Assembly: GCF_017565305.1 (NCBI RefSeq)
Contig: NZ_JAGEKP010000003.1
Span: 558,001-622,000, forward strand
Length of the DNA: 64,000 bases
Reading direction: 5' to 3'
DNA from: Leifsonia sp. TF02-11
GTDB lineage: Bacteria; Actinomycetota; Actinomycetes; Actinomycetales; Microbacteriaceae
A program made the translations under genes and the position numbers. Below the pieces are notes generated by a model. The model was not told the DNA's origin. It made no database searches and saw only the letters and a list, made by a program, of their open reading frames with translations. Positions 18,153-26,069 of this stretch are shown in pieces (positions within the stretch are counted from its first letter, which is position 1; every line of letters starts with the position of its first letter).

Positions 18153-18638
18153 TCACCGTCGAGGCGCCGATGGCAGCCCGGAGACGGCGACCACCTGAAG
18201 GGTGACCCGGGTCTCGTCCCCCTGCGTGCGCTCCACGCGGATGGGCATTCCCGGAAGGTCCACCGCGAACCAGAACACCAGCACGGCGTCGCCGCGCTGC
18301 ACCGTGTAGCGCAGGCACGGCAGCGTCCCGAGCGGACCGGCCAGCTCGACCCGCTCGATCGCCGTGCTCTCGGCCGGGAACGCCGCGTGCTCCTGCAGCT
18401 CCAGCCACGTCGACCGCCCGCGCTCGACGGGTCCCGCGGCCGCGCCGCTCTCGTCGAGAGGAGTGTCCTCGATCCACGCCCCCTCCGCGTCGCCTGAGGC
18501 GAAGCGGATGGAGCCGAGCCCGTCGGCCGTCCGGACGATCGAGACGCGCCCGACCGGGCAGCCCACGCGGATCTCGGCGGCGGTGAACGGAGTGGGAGCG
18601 AGTCCGGGGGCGAGGATGTGCGGGTCGGTTCCGTCCAT
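18153..18638 (-). CDS. Hypothetical protein, 161 residues
   Basis: No family recognised. The predicted protein is soluble and acidic (around residues 50-70), without signal peptide or membrane helix. The C-terminal half looks like alternating beta strands (CLRYTVQRGDAVLVFWFAVD, then VTLQVVAVSG), suggesting a small beta-rich fold. ATG start. High GC at third codon positions and close packing with convergent neighbours support real coding. Confidence 0.55.
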   Translation of the reverse strand: MDGTDPHILAPGLAPTPFTAAEIRVGCPVGRVSIVRTADGLGSIRFASGDAEGAWIEDTPLDESGAAAGPVERGRSTWLELQEHAAFPAESTAIERVELAGPLGTLPCLRYTVQRGDAVLVFWFAVDLPGMPIRVERTQGDETRVTLQVVAVSGLPSAPRR

Positions 18639-18669
18639 GGGTCAGGGGTACCACACAGCGCCCGTCTGA

Positions 18670-19797
18670 TTGACTGTCGTGGTGTTCCCCTACGAGCAGC
18701 TGCGTCGCCGGCCCGACGTCGAGGCGCCGAACCTGTTCGCTGCCGACGCGGCCGACCGCCTGCTCGCCGACATCGCGGGTGACGCCGTGCTGCAGCCCGG
18801 TCTCGTCGTCATCGGCGACGCCTACGGGGCTCTCACGCTGGCGGCGGTCGCGCGCGGTGCCCGGGGCGTCCGCGTGCACCAGGATCCCTTGACCGCCGAG
18901 CGGGCCCTCGACGCCAACGCGGAGGTGCTGGGCCTCGGCGGCGGCTTCGAGCATCACGCACTCGACGCCGGTCTCGTCACGGGAGCGCGCGTCGTGCTGC
19001 TGCGGCTGCCGCGGAGCCTGGAAGCGCTCGCCGAGATCGCCGTGCTCGTCGCCGAGCACGCGCATCCCGAGGTCGTCGTCTACGCGGGCGGGATGCTGAA
19101 GCACATGACGCCCGCCATGAACGCGGTCTTCGGTGAGGTGTTCGGCGACGTGCAGGTCTCGTTGGCCCGGCAGAAGGCGCGCGTGCTCACGGTGCGCGAA
19201 CCGCACCCGGGTGCGGCCACGGCGCTCGACCGCTGGCCGGAGCGCGCCTTCGACGACGAGACCGGCCTCCACGTCTGCGCCTTCGGCGCCGCGTTCGCGG
19301 GTGCGTCGGTCGACATCGGGACGCGCCTGCTGCTCTCGGTGCTCGACGAGGCGGTCCCGGAGGCCGTCACCGCGATCGACCTGGGCTGCGGTACCGGCGT
19401 GCTCGCCGGTGCGCTCGCGGTCCGGCGGCCCGGCGTGCGGGTCATCGCGACCGACCAGTCCGCCGCCGCCGTCGCCTCGGCCGCCGCCACCGCCACGGCC
19501 AACGGCGTCGCCGACCGGGTGCAGGTGGTGCGTGACGACGGCCTGTCCTCCCAGCCCGACGCCTCCGCCGATCTCATCATGCTCAACCCGCCGTTCCACA
19601 TCGGCGGAGCGGTTCACACCGGCATCGCGCAGCGGATGTTCGCCGACGCGGCGCGCGTGCTCGCTCCCGGGGGCGAACTGTGGGCGGTGTGGAACTCGCA
19701 CCTCGGGTATCGGCCGGCCCTGGAGCGCGTGGTCGGCCCGACCCGGCAGATCGCGCGCAACCCCAAGTTCACCGTCACGGCCTCCCGCCGTCGCTGA
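18670..19797 (+). CDS. Class I SAM methyltransferase, RlmG/RsmC-like
   Basis: 375 residues in two halves: an N-terminal degenerate methyltransferase-like domain and a C-terminal catalytic domain. The latter has the SAM motif DLGCGTGVLAG near residue 237 and the target-base motif NPPFH near 302, followed by a MFADAARVLAPGGELW segment. This matches the guanine-N2 methyltransferases of rRNA (RlmG for 23S, RsmC for 16S). The ending, with an RNPKF segment, resembles RlmG more. The start is uncertain: TTG 18670, or GTG 18679/18682. Function from family; target base not established. Confidence 0.75.
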   Translation: MTVVVFPYEQLRRRPDVEAPNLFAADAADRLLADIAGDAVLQPGLVVIGDAYGALTLAAVARGARGVRVHQDPLTAERALDANAEVLGLGGGFEHHALDAGLVTGARVVLLRLPRSLEALAEIAVLVAEHAHPEVVVYAGGMLKHMTPAMNAVFGEVFGDVQVSLARQKARVLTVREPHPGAATALDRWPERAFDDETGLHVCAFGAAFAGASVDIGTRLLLSVLDEAVPEAVTAIDLGCGTGVLAGALAVRRPGVRVIATDQSAAAVASAAATATANGVADRVQVVRDDGLSSQPDASADLIMLNPPFHIGGAVHTGIAQRMFADAARVLAPGGELWAVWNSHLGYRPALERVVGPTRQIARNPKFTVTASRRR

Positions 19798-19816
19798 CGC
19801 CGCTTCGGCGCCGAAC

Positions 19817-20668
19817 TCAGCCGCGCGCTCCGGCGAGCACCTCCCGCACGCCGGAGGCGACGATGCCGTCGGCGCCGCGCTGCAACGCAGACGTGGCCGC
19901 CCCGATGTCGGGAACCACGTGCGCGAGCACCGGCCTGCCGTACGCTTTCACCGTCTTCCAGACTGCCGGGGATGCGGTGTAGTCGAGCCCCAGCGTCGTC
20001 CAGTGCGACTGCGTCGTCTCCAGGAGGTGCGGATCGGAGTGCAGATCGGCGGCGTAGTAGTAGCCCCAGGTGCGGTAGCCGCGTCGGGTCGCCTCCTGCG
20101 CCCACCCGGTCGCGGTGCAGTAGCCCTTCGCCACGAAGGTCGTCGCGGGCACGCGAGACATCATCGCGAAGAGTTCGGGATGGTAGTGCGCGGGAACGAT
20201 CTTGGGGTCGACGTAGATGACCTGCGAGCCGGCGAACGCGGCGACGAGCTCCTCGAAGCGGAGGTACGGCTGCGCGGGCTGCGCCGGGTTCGTCGTCTGC
20301 GCCGCCGTGATCCGGTACTGCGAGACCTCCTGCCAGGTGTGATCGGCGGCGACGAACCCGGTCGTTCCCGATGTGCGGTCGAGGGTGGGGTCGTGGAGGC
20401 CGAACCAGACGCCGTCTTTCGTGCGGGCCAGCGAGATCTCCAACGCCTGGGCGCCGAGCTTCGCGGAGTTCGCGTAGCCGAGCATCGACATCTCCGGCCA
20501 GTCCCTGGAGCCTCCGCGATGCGCGACCGTCAGCGTCCCGGACGGGATCGATGAGCTCGTCGGCCATGCGACACCCCAGGCATATCCGCGGCCGGATCTG
20601 AAGTCACCCCGTCGGGGGTGGACGCGCGAGCCTGTGCGTCCCCTCTGGATGACTTCCTCCCTTCTCAC
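19817..20668 (-). CDS. Glycerophosphodiester phosphodiesterase-like protein, divergent
   Basis: The GDPD fold is recognisable from AHRGGSRDWPE (H50) and GLHDPTLDRTSGT. The expected metal-binding E-x-D strand reads EISLARTKDG (serine where aspartate is usual), and the later E-x-K is DPK. Activity may therefore be altered. The only good in-frame start is GTG 20668. The first 40 residues look unlike a signal peptide and the ribosome-binding-like GGGAGG lies downstream of that GTG, so the N terminus is doubtful and may be decayed. It is convergent with the methyltransferase gene, 19 bp apart. Confidence 0.65.
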   Translation of the reverse strand: MRREEVIQRGRTGSRVHPRRGDFRSGRGYAWGVAWPTSSSIPSGTLTVAHRGGSRDWPEMSMLGYANSAKLGAQALEISLARTKDGVWFGLHDPTLDRTSGTTGFVAADHTWQEVSQYRITAAQTTNPAQPAQPYLRFEELVAAFAGSQVIYVDPKIVPAHYHPELFAMMSRVPATTFVAKGYCTATGWAQEATRRGYRTWGYYYAADLHSDPHLLETTQSHWTTLGLDYTASPAVWKTVKAYGRPVLAHVVPDIGAATSALQRGADGIVASGVREVLAGARG

Positions 20669-20738
20669 TGTGGGCGCCGAGGTCGCAGCCCGGGCATAGG
20701 GCCGCGGAGCTAGCGTCGAGTCAGGAGAGGAGGATGCT

Positions 20739-21425
20739 GTGGCCTCTCTCCCGCGCCGCCGTCAACTGCTGCGCCACCGCAGTCCCTTCTCGGGATGGGG
20801 ACTGCTCCGATCGCTGTGGAGCGCGCCGGCCATCGGGAGGCCGGTCGAGGCGCACGAGGTGCGGACGGAGCGCCTTCTCCTGCGCCCCTACCGGCCGTCG
20901 GACGAGGTGGATTGGCGGCTGATCGAAGACGACGAGACCGTGCGACGGGGTCTGGACTGGCCACTGCGCACCGCCCGGCAGGTGCGGCACCACCTGATCG
21001 ACCGCACCGCCCACACCTCGCTCTCGCAGCCGGGCGACCTCCTGGTGCTCGCCGTCGAACTCCAGGGCCACGTGATCGGCGACGTCTCGTTGCACCTCCG
21101 CACGGTGGCGCTGGAGACCCGGGTCGCCGAGATCGGCTGGCTGCAGCTGTCCGCCGCGGGAGGTCACGGCTACGCCACGGAAGCCGCGCGCGCCATGCTC
21201 GACATCGCCTTCGGCGAGCTCGGCGCGTGCCTGGTGACGGCCGTGGTCGACCGCGCCAACCTCCCGTCCGCCCGTCTGGCCCTGCGGCTGGGGTTCCGCC
21301 ACGCGGGTGCAACGCCTCGGTACGCCACCTACGTGATCACGGCGAGTGAGCACCTGTCCGTGCGGCCGGTCCGAGCGGCTTCAGAAGCGCCGGCCACGGG
21401 CCCGGAAACTGTCGAGAATCTCTGA
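20739..21425 (+). CDS. GNAT-family N-acetyltransferase (RimJ/RimL-like)
   Basis: 228 residues: a 40-residue basic N-terminal extension, then a GNAT fold starting VRTERLLLRPYRPSDEVDW. The acetyl-CoA loop lies at AAGGHGYATEAARAML, and the terminal NLPSARLALRLGFRHAG motif is typical of RimJ/RimL-type acetyltransferases acting on protein N termini or small amines. The GTG at 20739 follows GGAGAGGAGG; TAGCGT at 20711 is a plausible -10. Substrate unknown. Confidence 0.85.
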   Translation: MASLPRRRQLLRHRSPFSGWGLLRSLWSAPAIGRPVEAHEVRTERLLLRPYRPSDEVDWRLIEDDETVRRGLDWPLRTARQVRHHLIDRTAHTSLSQPGDLLVLAVELQGHVIGDVSLHLRTVALETRVAEIGWLQLSAAGGHGYATEAARAMLDIAFGELGACLVTAVVDRANLPSARLALRLGFRHAGATPRYATYVITASEHLSVRPVRAASEAPATGPETVENL

Positions 21426-21478
21426 GATCACACAGAAATCTTTCGGTTTCCGTCACATTTCTACCCAGTGACAACCGA

Positions 21479-21524
21479 TTTCGTAGCGAAAAGGCTTGTC
21501 GTCAGGCCGCGGAGTTGCTAACGT
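21479..21524 (+). promoter_or_regulatory. Promoter of the APC permease gene with a small palindrome
   Basis: TTGTCG (21496-21501), 17 bp, TAACGT (21519-21524) form a plausible sigma70-like promoter ending 37 bp before the permease ATG. Just upstream, TTTCG-TAG-CGAAA (21479-21491) is a short palindrome placed where a regulator could bind. The preceding 50 bp are unusually AT-rich for this window. Confidence 0.55.
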
Positions 21525-21561
21525 CCCTCTGTCGCACACGCGACCCTAGCCAGGGAGAGCA

Positions 21562-23094
21562 ATGACGCAGGACAATTCCCGGCCGGATTCCGTAGCACTC
21601 GGCAACGGAGCCGACCCTCACGGGGGCGAAGACAAACACGCGCTGCAGGCGGACGGGGTGAGCGCCGCCGGCTCCATCGTGATGGCTGTCGCGGGCAGTG
21701 CGCCCGCCTATTCGATCGCGGCGACGACCGCGACACTCGTCGGCGCCGCCGCACTCGGCGCACCGGCCGCACTGCTCTGGTGCGGCATCCCGATGCTCGG
21801 CATCGCGTGGGCGTTCCTCTATCTGGGGCGCGCCGATGTCAACGCAGGGGCTTCGTACTCCTGGGTCGCGCGTGCTCTGCACCCGATCCTGGGCTTCCTC
21901 TCGGGCTGGGCGCTCGTCATCTCGGCGACGATCTTCATGGTCGCGGGCGCGCTCCCCGCTGGAGCGATGACCGTCACCCTGTTCGCTCCGGACCAGGCCA
22001 ACAACACGCTGCTCGTCACCGGGGTCGGGTCCATCTGGTTCCTCGTGATGGCGGCGTGTGTGCTCTTCGGCGTGCACGTGACGGCCCGGGCGCAGTGGAT
22101 CATGTCGCTCATCGAGGTCGGCATCCTCGTGCTGTTCGCCGTGCTGATGATCGTCCACGCCTCGAGCGGTGCACACCGCGGCCCCTCCTTCTCGTGGGAT
22201 TGGCTGGGCTTCAGCCACCTCACGGGCGCAGGAGTGTTCGTGTCCGCCGCGCTGGTCGCCGCGTTCTACTACTGGGGCTGGGACGTCTCGTCCAACCTCA
22301 ACGAGGAGACCAAGGACGGCCACAAGAACGCCGGGTCCGCTGGCATCATCGGCGTGGTCATCGTCTTCCTGCTGTTCGAGATCTTCACCATCGCGACGAT
22401 GGTGATCCTCCCGGCCAAGACGATCGAGAACAACAGTGCGAACGTCCTCTCGGTGCTCGGCGAGGCTGTCTGGCCGGGCATCGGCGGCAAGATCCTGGTG
22501 ATCGCCGTCGCCCTGTCGACGATCGCCACGCTGGAGACCACGCTGATCCAGGTGACGCGGACGCTGTTCTCGATGGGCAGGGACAACACGATCCCGAAGA
22601 TCTTCGGGACGCTTCACCCGCGCTGGCGGACGCCCGCCTTCGCCACGCTCATCGTCGTCGGCGTGTCCATCCTGCTGTTCATCGGATCGAACCTCGTCGG
22701 AGGCAGCATCGGCGACATCATGACGAACGCGATCGCCTCCATCGGCATCCAGATCGCCTTCTACTACACGCTGGCCGGCGTGGCGGTCGTGGTGGCCTAC
22801 CGGCGGGTGCTGCTCAAATCGGCGAAGAACTTCATCCTGATCGGGCTCTGGCCGGCTGTCGGCGCCGTCTTCATGGGGTACATCTTCGTCGCGGGCATCT
22901 GGCAGAACTTCGCGTCGGCGGCGTGGGTCGTCAACATCCTCGGCGTCGGTCTGATCGTCGTCGGCATCGTGCCGCTGCTGCTCTTCTACCGCAAGGCGAA
23001 GGGCTACTACACGCGTCGCCCGCTCGAGCTCCCGGACGAGCTCGACGCGAAGGCGCCGGCCAACATCGACGACAGGGATCCCGCCACGCTCTGA
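21562..23094 (+). CDS. APC-superfamily amino acid permease
   Basis: 510-residue integral membrane protein with about twelve helices. The APC family start is visible as AAGSIVMAVAGSAPAYSIA (helix 1 with the substrate-contacting unwound segment), followed by alternating hydrophobic segments and a short polar C-terminal tail. GGGAGAG precedes the ATG. It is monocistronic, flanked by its own promoter and a terminator hairpin. Substrate not deducible; amino acids or polyamines are usual for the family. Confidence 0.88.
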   Translation: MTQDNSRPDSVALGNGADPHGGEDKHALQADGVSAAGSIVMAVAGSAPAYSIAATTATLVGAAALGAPAALLWCGIPMLGIAWAFLYLGRADVNAGASYSWVARALHPILGFLSGWALVISATIFMVAGALPAGAMTVTLFAPDQANNTLLVTGVGSIWFLVMAACVLFGVHVTARAQWIMSLIEVGILVLFAVLMIVHASSGAHRGPSFSWDWLGFSHLTGAGVFVSAALVAAFYYWGWDVSSNLNEETKDGHKNAGSAGIIGVVIVFLLFEIFTIATMVILPAKTIENNSANVLSVLGEAVWPGIGGKILVIAVALSTIATLETTLIQVTRTLFSMGRDNTIPKIFGTLHPRWRTPAFATLIVVGVSILLFIGSNLVGGSIGDIMTNAIASIGIQIAFYYTLAGVAVVVAYRRVLLKSAKNFILIGLWPAVGAVFMGYIFVAGIWQNFASAAWVVNILGVGLIVVGIVPLLLFYRKAKGYYTRRPLELPDELDAKAPANIDDRDPATL

Positions 23095-23110
23095 CGCCTC
23101 ACGACCCGGC

Positions 23111-23154
23111 GCGACCGCCGAGCATCCGCCAACCCCCGGATGCCCGGCGGTCGC
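23111..23154 (+). terminator. Terminator-like hairpin after the permease gene
   Basis: GCGACCGCCG (23111-23120) pairs with CGGCGGTCGC (23145-23154), with an inner GCATCCG/CGGATGC stem (23122-23128, 23137-23143) closing the loop. It starts 17 nt past the stop. There is no clear T-run. Confidence 0.7.
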
Positions 23155-23211
23155 GTCATGTGCGGGCCCGCTGACTTCGACCGTGTGTAGGACGCCGCGT
23201 AGAGTATGGCT

Positions 23212-23847
23212 ATGAGTTCGCGCGGAGCACGGGTCGTCCGCGGCTTCGTCGCCGCGGGGGTCGCCACCCTCGTGGCCGCGCTGTTCCACATGGCGGGCGG
23301 CGGCCAGGCGCCGAGCGCCCTCGCCCTCACGCTCAGTCTCGTGTTCTCCTCGCTGGGCAGCATCGCCCTGGTGGGCGCGCGGGTCGCCGCCTGGCGGCTG
23401 ACCCTCTCGGTGCTGGTCAGCCAGTTCCTGTTCCACGCGCTGTTCACGCTGAGCCCGTCGGCGACCTTCAGTGGGATGCCGGCCGACGGCCACCTCCACG
23501 CGGGGATGCACCTGACCATGGTCGCCGGTTCGTCTTCCGCCACAGGGATGGCGATGCCGGCGATGATCGTGGGCGACAGCCCGTGGATGTGGCTCTCGCA
23601 CGCCGCCGCCGCGATGCTCACCATCGCCGTTCTGCTGCACGGTGAGCGCTCGCTGCTGGCGGTCGCGCGGTTCGCGTTCTTCGTGCTCCGCAGGCTCGTC
23701 GACCGGGTCGCGGCCGTGCAGGCCGAGCCGATCCTCCGCATCGGCACGCCGGTCGCCGACGCGGTGCCGGCCGCGCGCCGGCTCGACACCGTGCTCGACG
23801 GGAGGCGGCGCCGTGGACCGCCTCCGGCGTTCGTCCCGGTCGGCTGA
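23212..23847 (+). CDS. Met/His-rich membrane protein of a copper-related cluster
   Basis: 211 residues with about four membrane helices. A luminal loop near residues 85-130 is rich in His and Met (GHLHAGMHLTMVAG, then MAMPAM), a composition typical of copper-binding proteins. I do not recognise a named family. The gene precedes YcnI- and CopC-like genes, which supports a role in copper handling at the membrane. ATG 23212 is chosen over ATG 23206 because TAGAGT (23200-23205) lies exactly 6 nt upstream, with TTCGAC 18 bp before it, making a leaderless start likely. Confidence 0.6.
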   Translation: MSSRGARVVRGFVAAGVATLVAALFHMAGGGQAPSALALTLSLVFSSLGSIALVGARVAAWRLTLSVLVSQFLFHALFTLSPSATFSGMPADGHLHAGMHLTMVAGSSSATGMAMPAMIVGDSPWMWLSHAAAAMLTIAVLLHGERSLLAVARFAFFVLRRLVDRVAAVQAEPILRIGTPVADAVPAARRLDTVLDGRRRRGPPPAFVPVG

Positions 23848-23989
23848 GCAGGCGCACGCCGCCGCCGTCCGGGGAATGCTCCCTCCCGTCGCCGCGCACC
23901 GCCCTGCGCCCGCAGCCGCGCCCGGCCGGGAGGATTCCGCCATCCCCTCACCCGGCACGCCTACGCGCGGCCGAGAATCGGACGAACCC

Positions 23990-24787
23990 ATGAACAGCAC
24001 CACCACGCGCAGCAGCCTGCGCTTCCGCACCACGGCCATCGCTGGCACGGCATCCCTCGCCGCGATCGCCCTCGCCCTCGCGGCGCCGCTCGCCGCCAGC
24101 GCGCACGTCCATGTCGACCCCGACCAGGCGGCGGTCGGCAGCTACGCCACGCTCACCTTCAAGGTGCCGACCGAGTCCGCCACGGCCGGCACGGTCAAGC
24201 TGGAGGTCGACCTCCCCACCGACACACCGCTCGGGTCGGTGTCGTACCAGCCGCTCGCAGGCTGGGAGACGCAGGTCGTCACCGAGAAGCTCGCCAAGCC
24301 CATCAAGACCGACGACGGAACGGTCACCGAGGCGCCGGTCAAGGTCGTCTGGACCGCCGAGCAGGGCGTGCAGATCGCACCGGGGCAGTTCCAGCAGTTC
24401 GTGATCTCGGCGGGTGCGATGCCCGACACCGGGAGCATCGTCCTGCCCACGCATCAGTACTACTCCGACGGCACGGTCGTGGACTGGGACGAGAAGACCC
24501 CGGCCTCGGGAGCTGAGCCCGAGCACCCGGCCCCCACGGTCTACATCACGGACGCGCCCCCGGCTTCCGGCGGCTCGACTCCCGGGCTGCTCGCGACACC
24601 GACCGCGGCCGCCCCGACGGCGCAGTCGGCCGCGTCGCCCGCTGCGGCCGCGACGGCGATCGGGCTCGGGATCGGCGGCCTTGTGCTCGGTGCCGCCGCG
24701 CTCGTCGTGTCGGTGCTCGCGCTGACGCGGCGCCCGCGGGCCGCCACCGTACCGGCGCCGTCCTCCCCGTCGGAAGGCAACAAGTGA
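23990..24787 (+). CDS. YcnI-like copper-binding protein (DUF1775)
   Basis: 265 residues: a signal peptide cleaved after LAASA so that the mature protein begins with histidine H39 (HVHVDP), then a cupredoxin-like YcnI domain. The conserved tryptophan lies in LAGWETQV, and the HQYYSDGTVVDWDE strand comes near the domain end. A Pro/Ala-rich linker and one C-terminal membrane anchor with a basic tail complete it. YcnI domains bind Cu(II) through the N-terminal His and a Trp. It overlaps the CopC-like gene by 4 bp. The intact anchor implies the domain faces outward. Confidence 0.88.
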   Translation: MNSTTTRSSLRFRTTAIAGTASLAAIALALAAPLAASAHVHVDPDQAAVGSYATLTFKVPTESATAGTVKLEVDLPTDTPLGSVSYQPLAGWETQVVTEKLAKPIKTDDGTVTEAPVKVVWTAEQGVQIAPGQFQQFVISAGAMPDTGSIVLPTHQYYSDGTVVDWDEKTPASGAEPEHPAPTVYITDAPPASGGSTPGLLATPTAAAPTAQSAASPAAAATAIGLGIGGLVLGAAALVVSVLALTRRPRAATVPAPSSPSEGNK

Positions 24788-25491
24788 GAATCCTCGACGA
24801 CAGCGCCGCCCTCCGTCGCGGCATCGCGACCGCCGGCGTCGTTCTCGTGGCCGCCGCACTGGCGCTCGCCCCCACGGCGGCCGCCAGCGCGCACGACTAC
24901 CTGGTCGAGACGTCGCCGGCGAGCGGCGCGACGCAGACGGAGCCGCTGACGCAGGTGAGCCTGACGTTCAACGACCGAGTGCTCGACCTGACCGGCGACG
25001 GCAAGTCGGCGATCCTCCAGGTGACCTCGGGCGGCCGCTACTTCGAGACCGGGTGCCCGACCATCCTCGACCGCAGCGTGACCGTTCCGGTGACGCTCGG
25101 CGCGGCGGGAACGTACACCGTGGACTGGCAGGCCGTCTCGGCCGACGGTCACACGGTCTCGGGGAGTTACGGCTTCGAGTACAAGCCGGCGTCGGGTTCG
25201 GCCCCGGCGTCGACCGGCTCGGCGTCGCCCACCTGCGGAGCGAAGGCGACCCCGGGACCCGCGGAGGCGACCCCGGAGGCCGCGGCCCCGACCCCCGGCG
25301 AGTCCGTGTCGACCTCGGCGCCGGTCTCCGCGCCGTCGTCCGGCGACAGCGGCCTCCCGCTCGTCATCGGGATCGGCATCGCGATCGTGGTCCTCGCCCT
25401 GATCGGCGTGCTCATCGTGATCCTCACCGCGCGCCGCAAGCCCCCGGCGCCGCAGGATCCCACCTCGCAGGCCCCCACCTCGCAGGACTGA
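24784..25491 (+). CDS. CopC-domain copper-binding protein
   Basis: 235 residues: signal peptide, mature N terminus H37 (ASAHDYLVETSPASG), CopC beta-barrel with D121 and H123 in VSADGHTVSG. N-terminal His plus this Asp/His pair form the Cu(II) site of CopC proteins. A Thr/Pro/Ala-rich linker and a C-terminal transmembrane anchor follow, paralleling the YcnI gene it overlaps (GTGA). No CopD channel is fused or adjacent. Role inferred: extracytoplasmic copper binding or delivery. Confidence 0.88.
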   Translation: MRILDDSAALRRGIATAGVVLVAAALALAPTAAASAHDYLVETSPASGATQTEPLTQVSLTFNDRVLDLTGDGKSAILQVTSGGRYFETGCPTILDRSVTVPVTLGAAGTYTVDWQAVSADGHTVSGSYGFEYKPASGSAPASTGSASPTCGAKATPGPAEATPEAAAPTPGESVSTSAPVSAPSSGDSGLPLVIGIGIAIVVLALIGVLIVILTARRKPPAPQDPTSQAPTSQD

Positions 25492-25495
25492 TCCT

Positions 25496-25552
25496 CGAAG
25501 GGCACGTCGTTGTCGCTTTCCTCCGCGAAAAGTGACAACGACGTGCCCTTCG
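25496..25552. repeat. Long hairpin of a dispersed family, between convergent genes
   Basis: CGAAGGGCACGTCGTTGTC (25496-25514) pairs perfectly with its complement at 25534-25552, and the stem can extend inwards via CTTT/AAAG with one G-U pair. It starts 5 bp after the CopC stop and ends 27 bp before the convergent membrane-protein stop. The same 19-nt arm occurs at 36134-36152 in an equivalent convergent position. It has no T-run on either strand; it probably acts as a bidirectional terminator or mRNA end-stabiliser. Confidence 0.85.
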
Positions 25553-25578
25553 GCGTTCAGGCGCGAAGGGGAGGAGGG

Positions 25579-25929
25579 TCACAGACCGTCGTCGCGGCGG
25601 CGCTTTCTGTTGCTCGGCGCCTCCAGCAGGGAGAGCCAGAACAGCAGCGTCAGCAGCCCGAAGATGATCAGCGCCAGCGCGAGGTCGGTCCACTCGAAGG
25701 GGATGAACGTGCCGTCGATCGACATCACCAGCACCGTCTCGACGATGCCGAAGAACAGGAAGAACAGGCCGAGCAGCGTGCGGGTCAGCCGGACGCGTCC
25801 GCGTCGGTGCACCTCCACCCGCCGGAGTTCCACCATGAGGGTCAGGAGGAGCAGCGGGAGCACCTGCGCGAGCGTCGCAGCGGTTGCGCTGTCGAGAAGC
25901 ACCACGCGCGCGTCCATCGGGTCGACCAT
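25579..25929 (-). CDS. Small integral membrane protein
   Basis: 116 residues with about three hydrophobic segments (near 15-35, 48-70, 80-103) and a strongly basic C-terminal tail (NRKRRRDD). No family recognised. ATG 25929 lies 7 nt after TAGCCT (25942-25937 on the minus strand), a leaderless arrangement. It is divergent from the clpB-like gene. Confidence 0.6.
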   Translation of the reverse strand: MVDPMDARVVLLDSATAATLAQVLPLLLLTLMVELRRVEVHRRGRVRLTRTLLGLFFLFFGIVETVLVMSIDGTFIPFEWTDLALALIIFGLLTLLFWLSLLEAPSNRKRRRDDGL

Positions 25930-26011
25930 GGTCTTCAGGCTAGCCGCAGACTAGCTTGGGACGCATGGGCCGCAGGGCGTGCTGCGCCACCCGGAATACC
26001 TCTCGCCAAAC

Positions 26012-26040
26012 CAAAGTTGAGCCTAGTAGACTCAACTTTG
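26012..26040. promoter_or_regulatory. HAIR operator (HspR-type inverted repeat)
   Basis: CAAAGTTGAG (26012-26021) and CTCAACTTTG (26031-26040) form perfect 10-bp arms separated by 9 bp. The core TTGAG-N9-CTCAA equals the HspR-associated inverted repeat (CTTGAGT-N7-ACTCAAG) of Actinobacteria apart from the arm ends. It ends 29 bp before the clpB-like ATG, so HspR repression relieved by heat shock is expected. No hspR gene is in the window. Confidence 0.8.
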
Positions 26041-26069
26041 TCACAGGACTTCGAAAGGAACAGCGGAGA

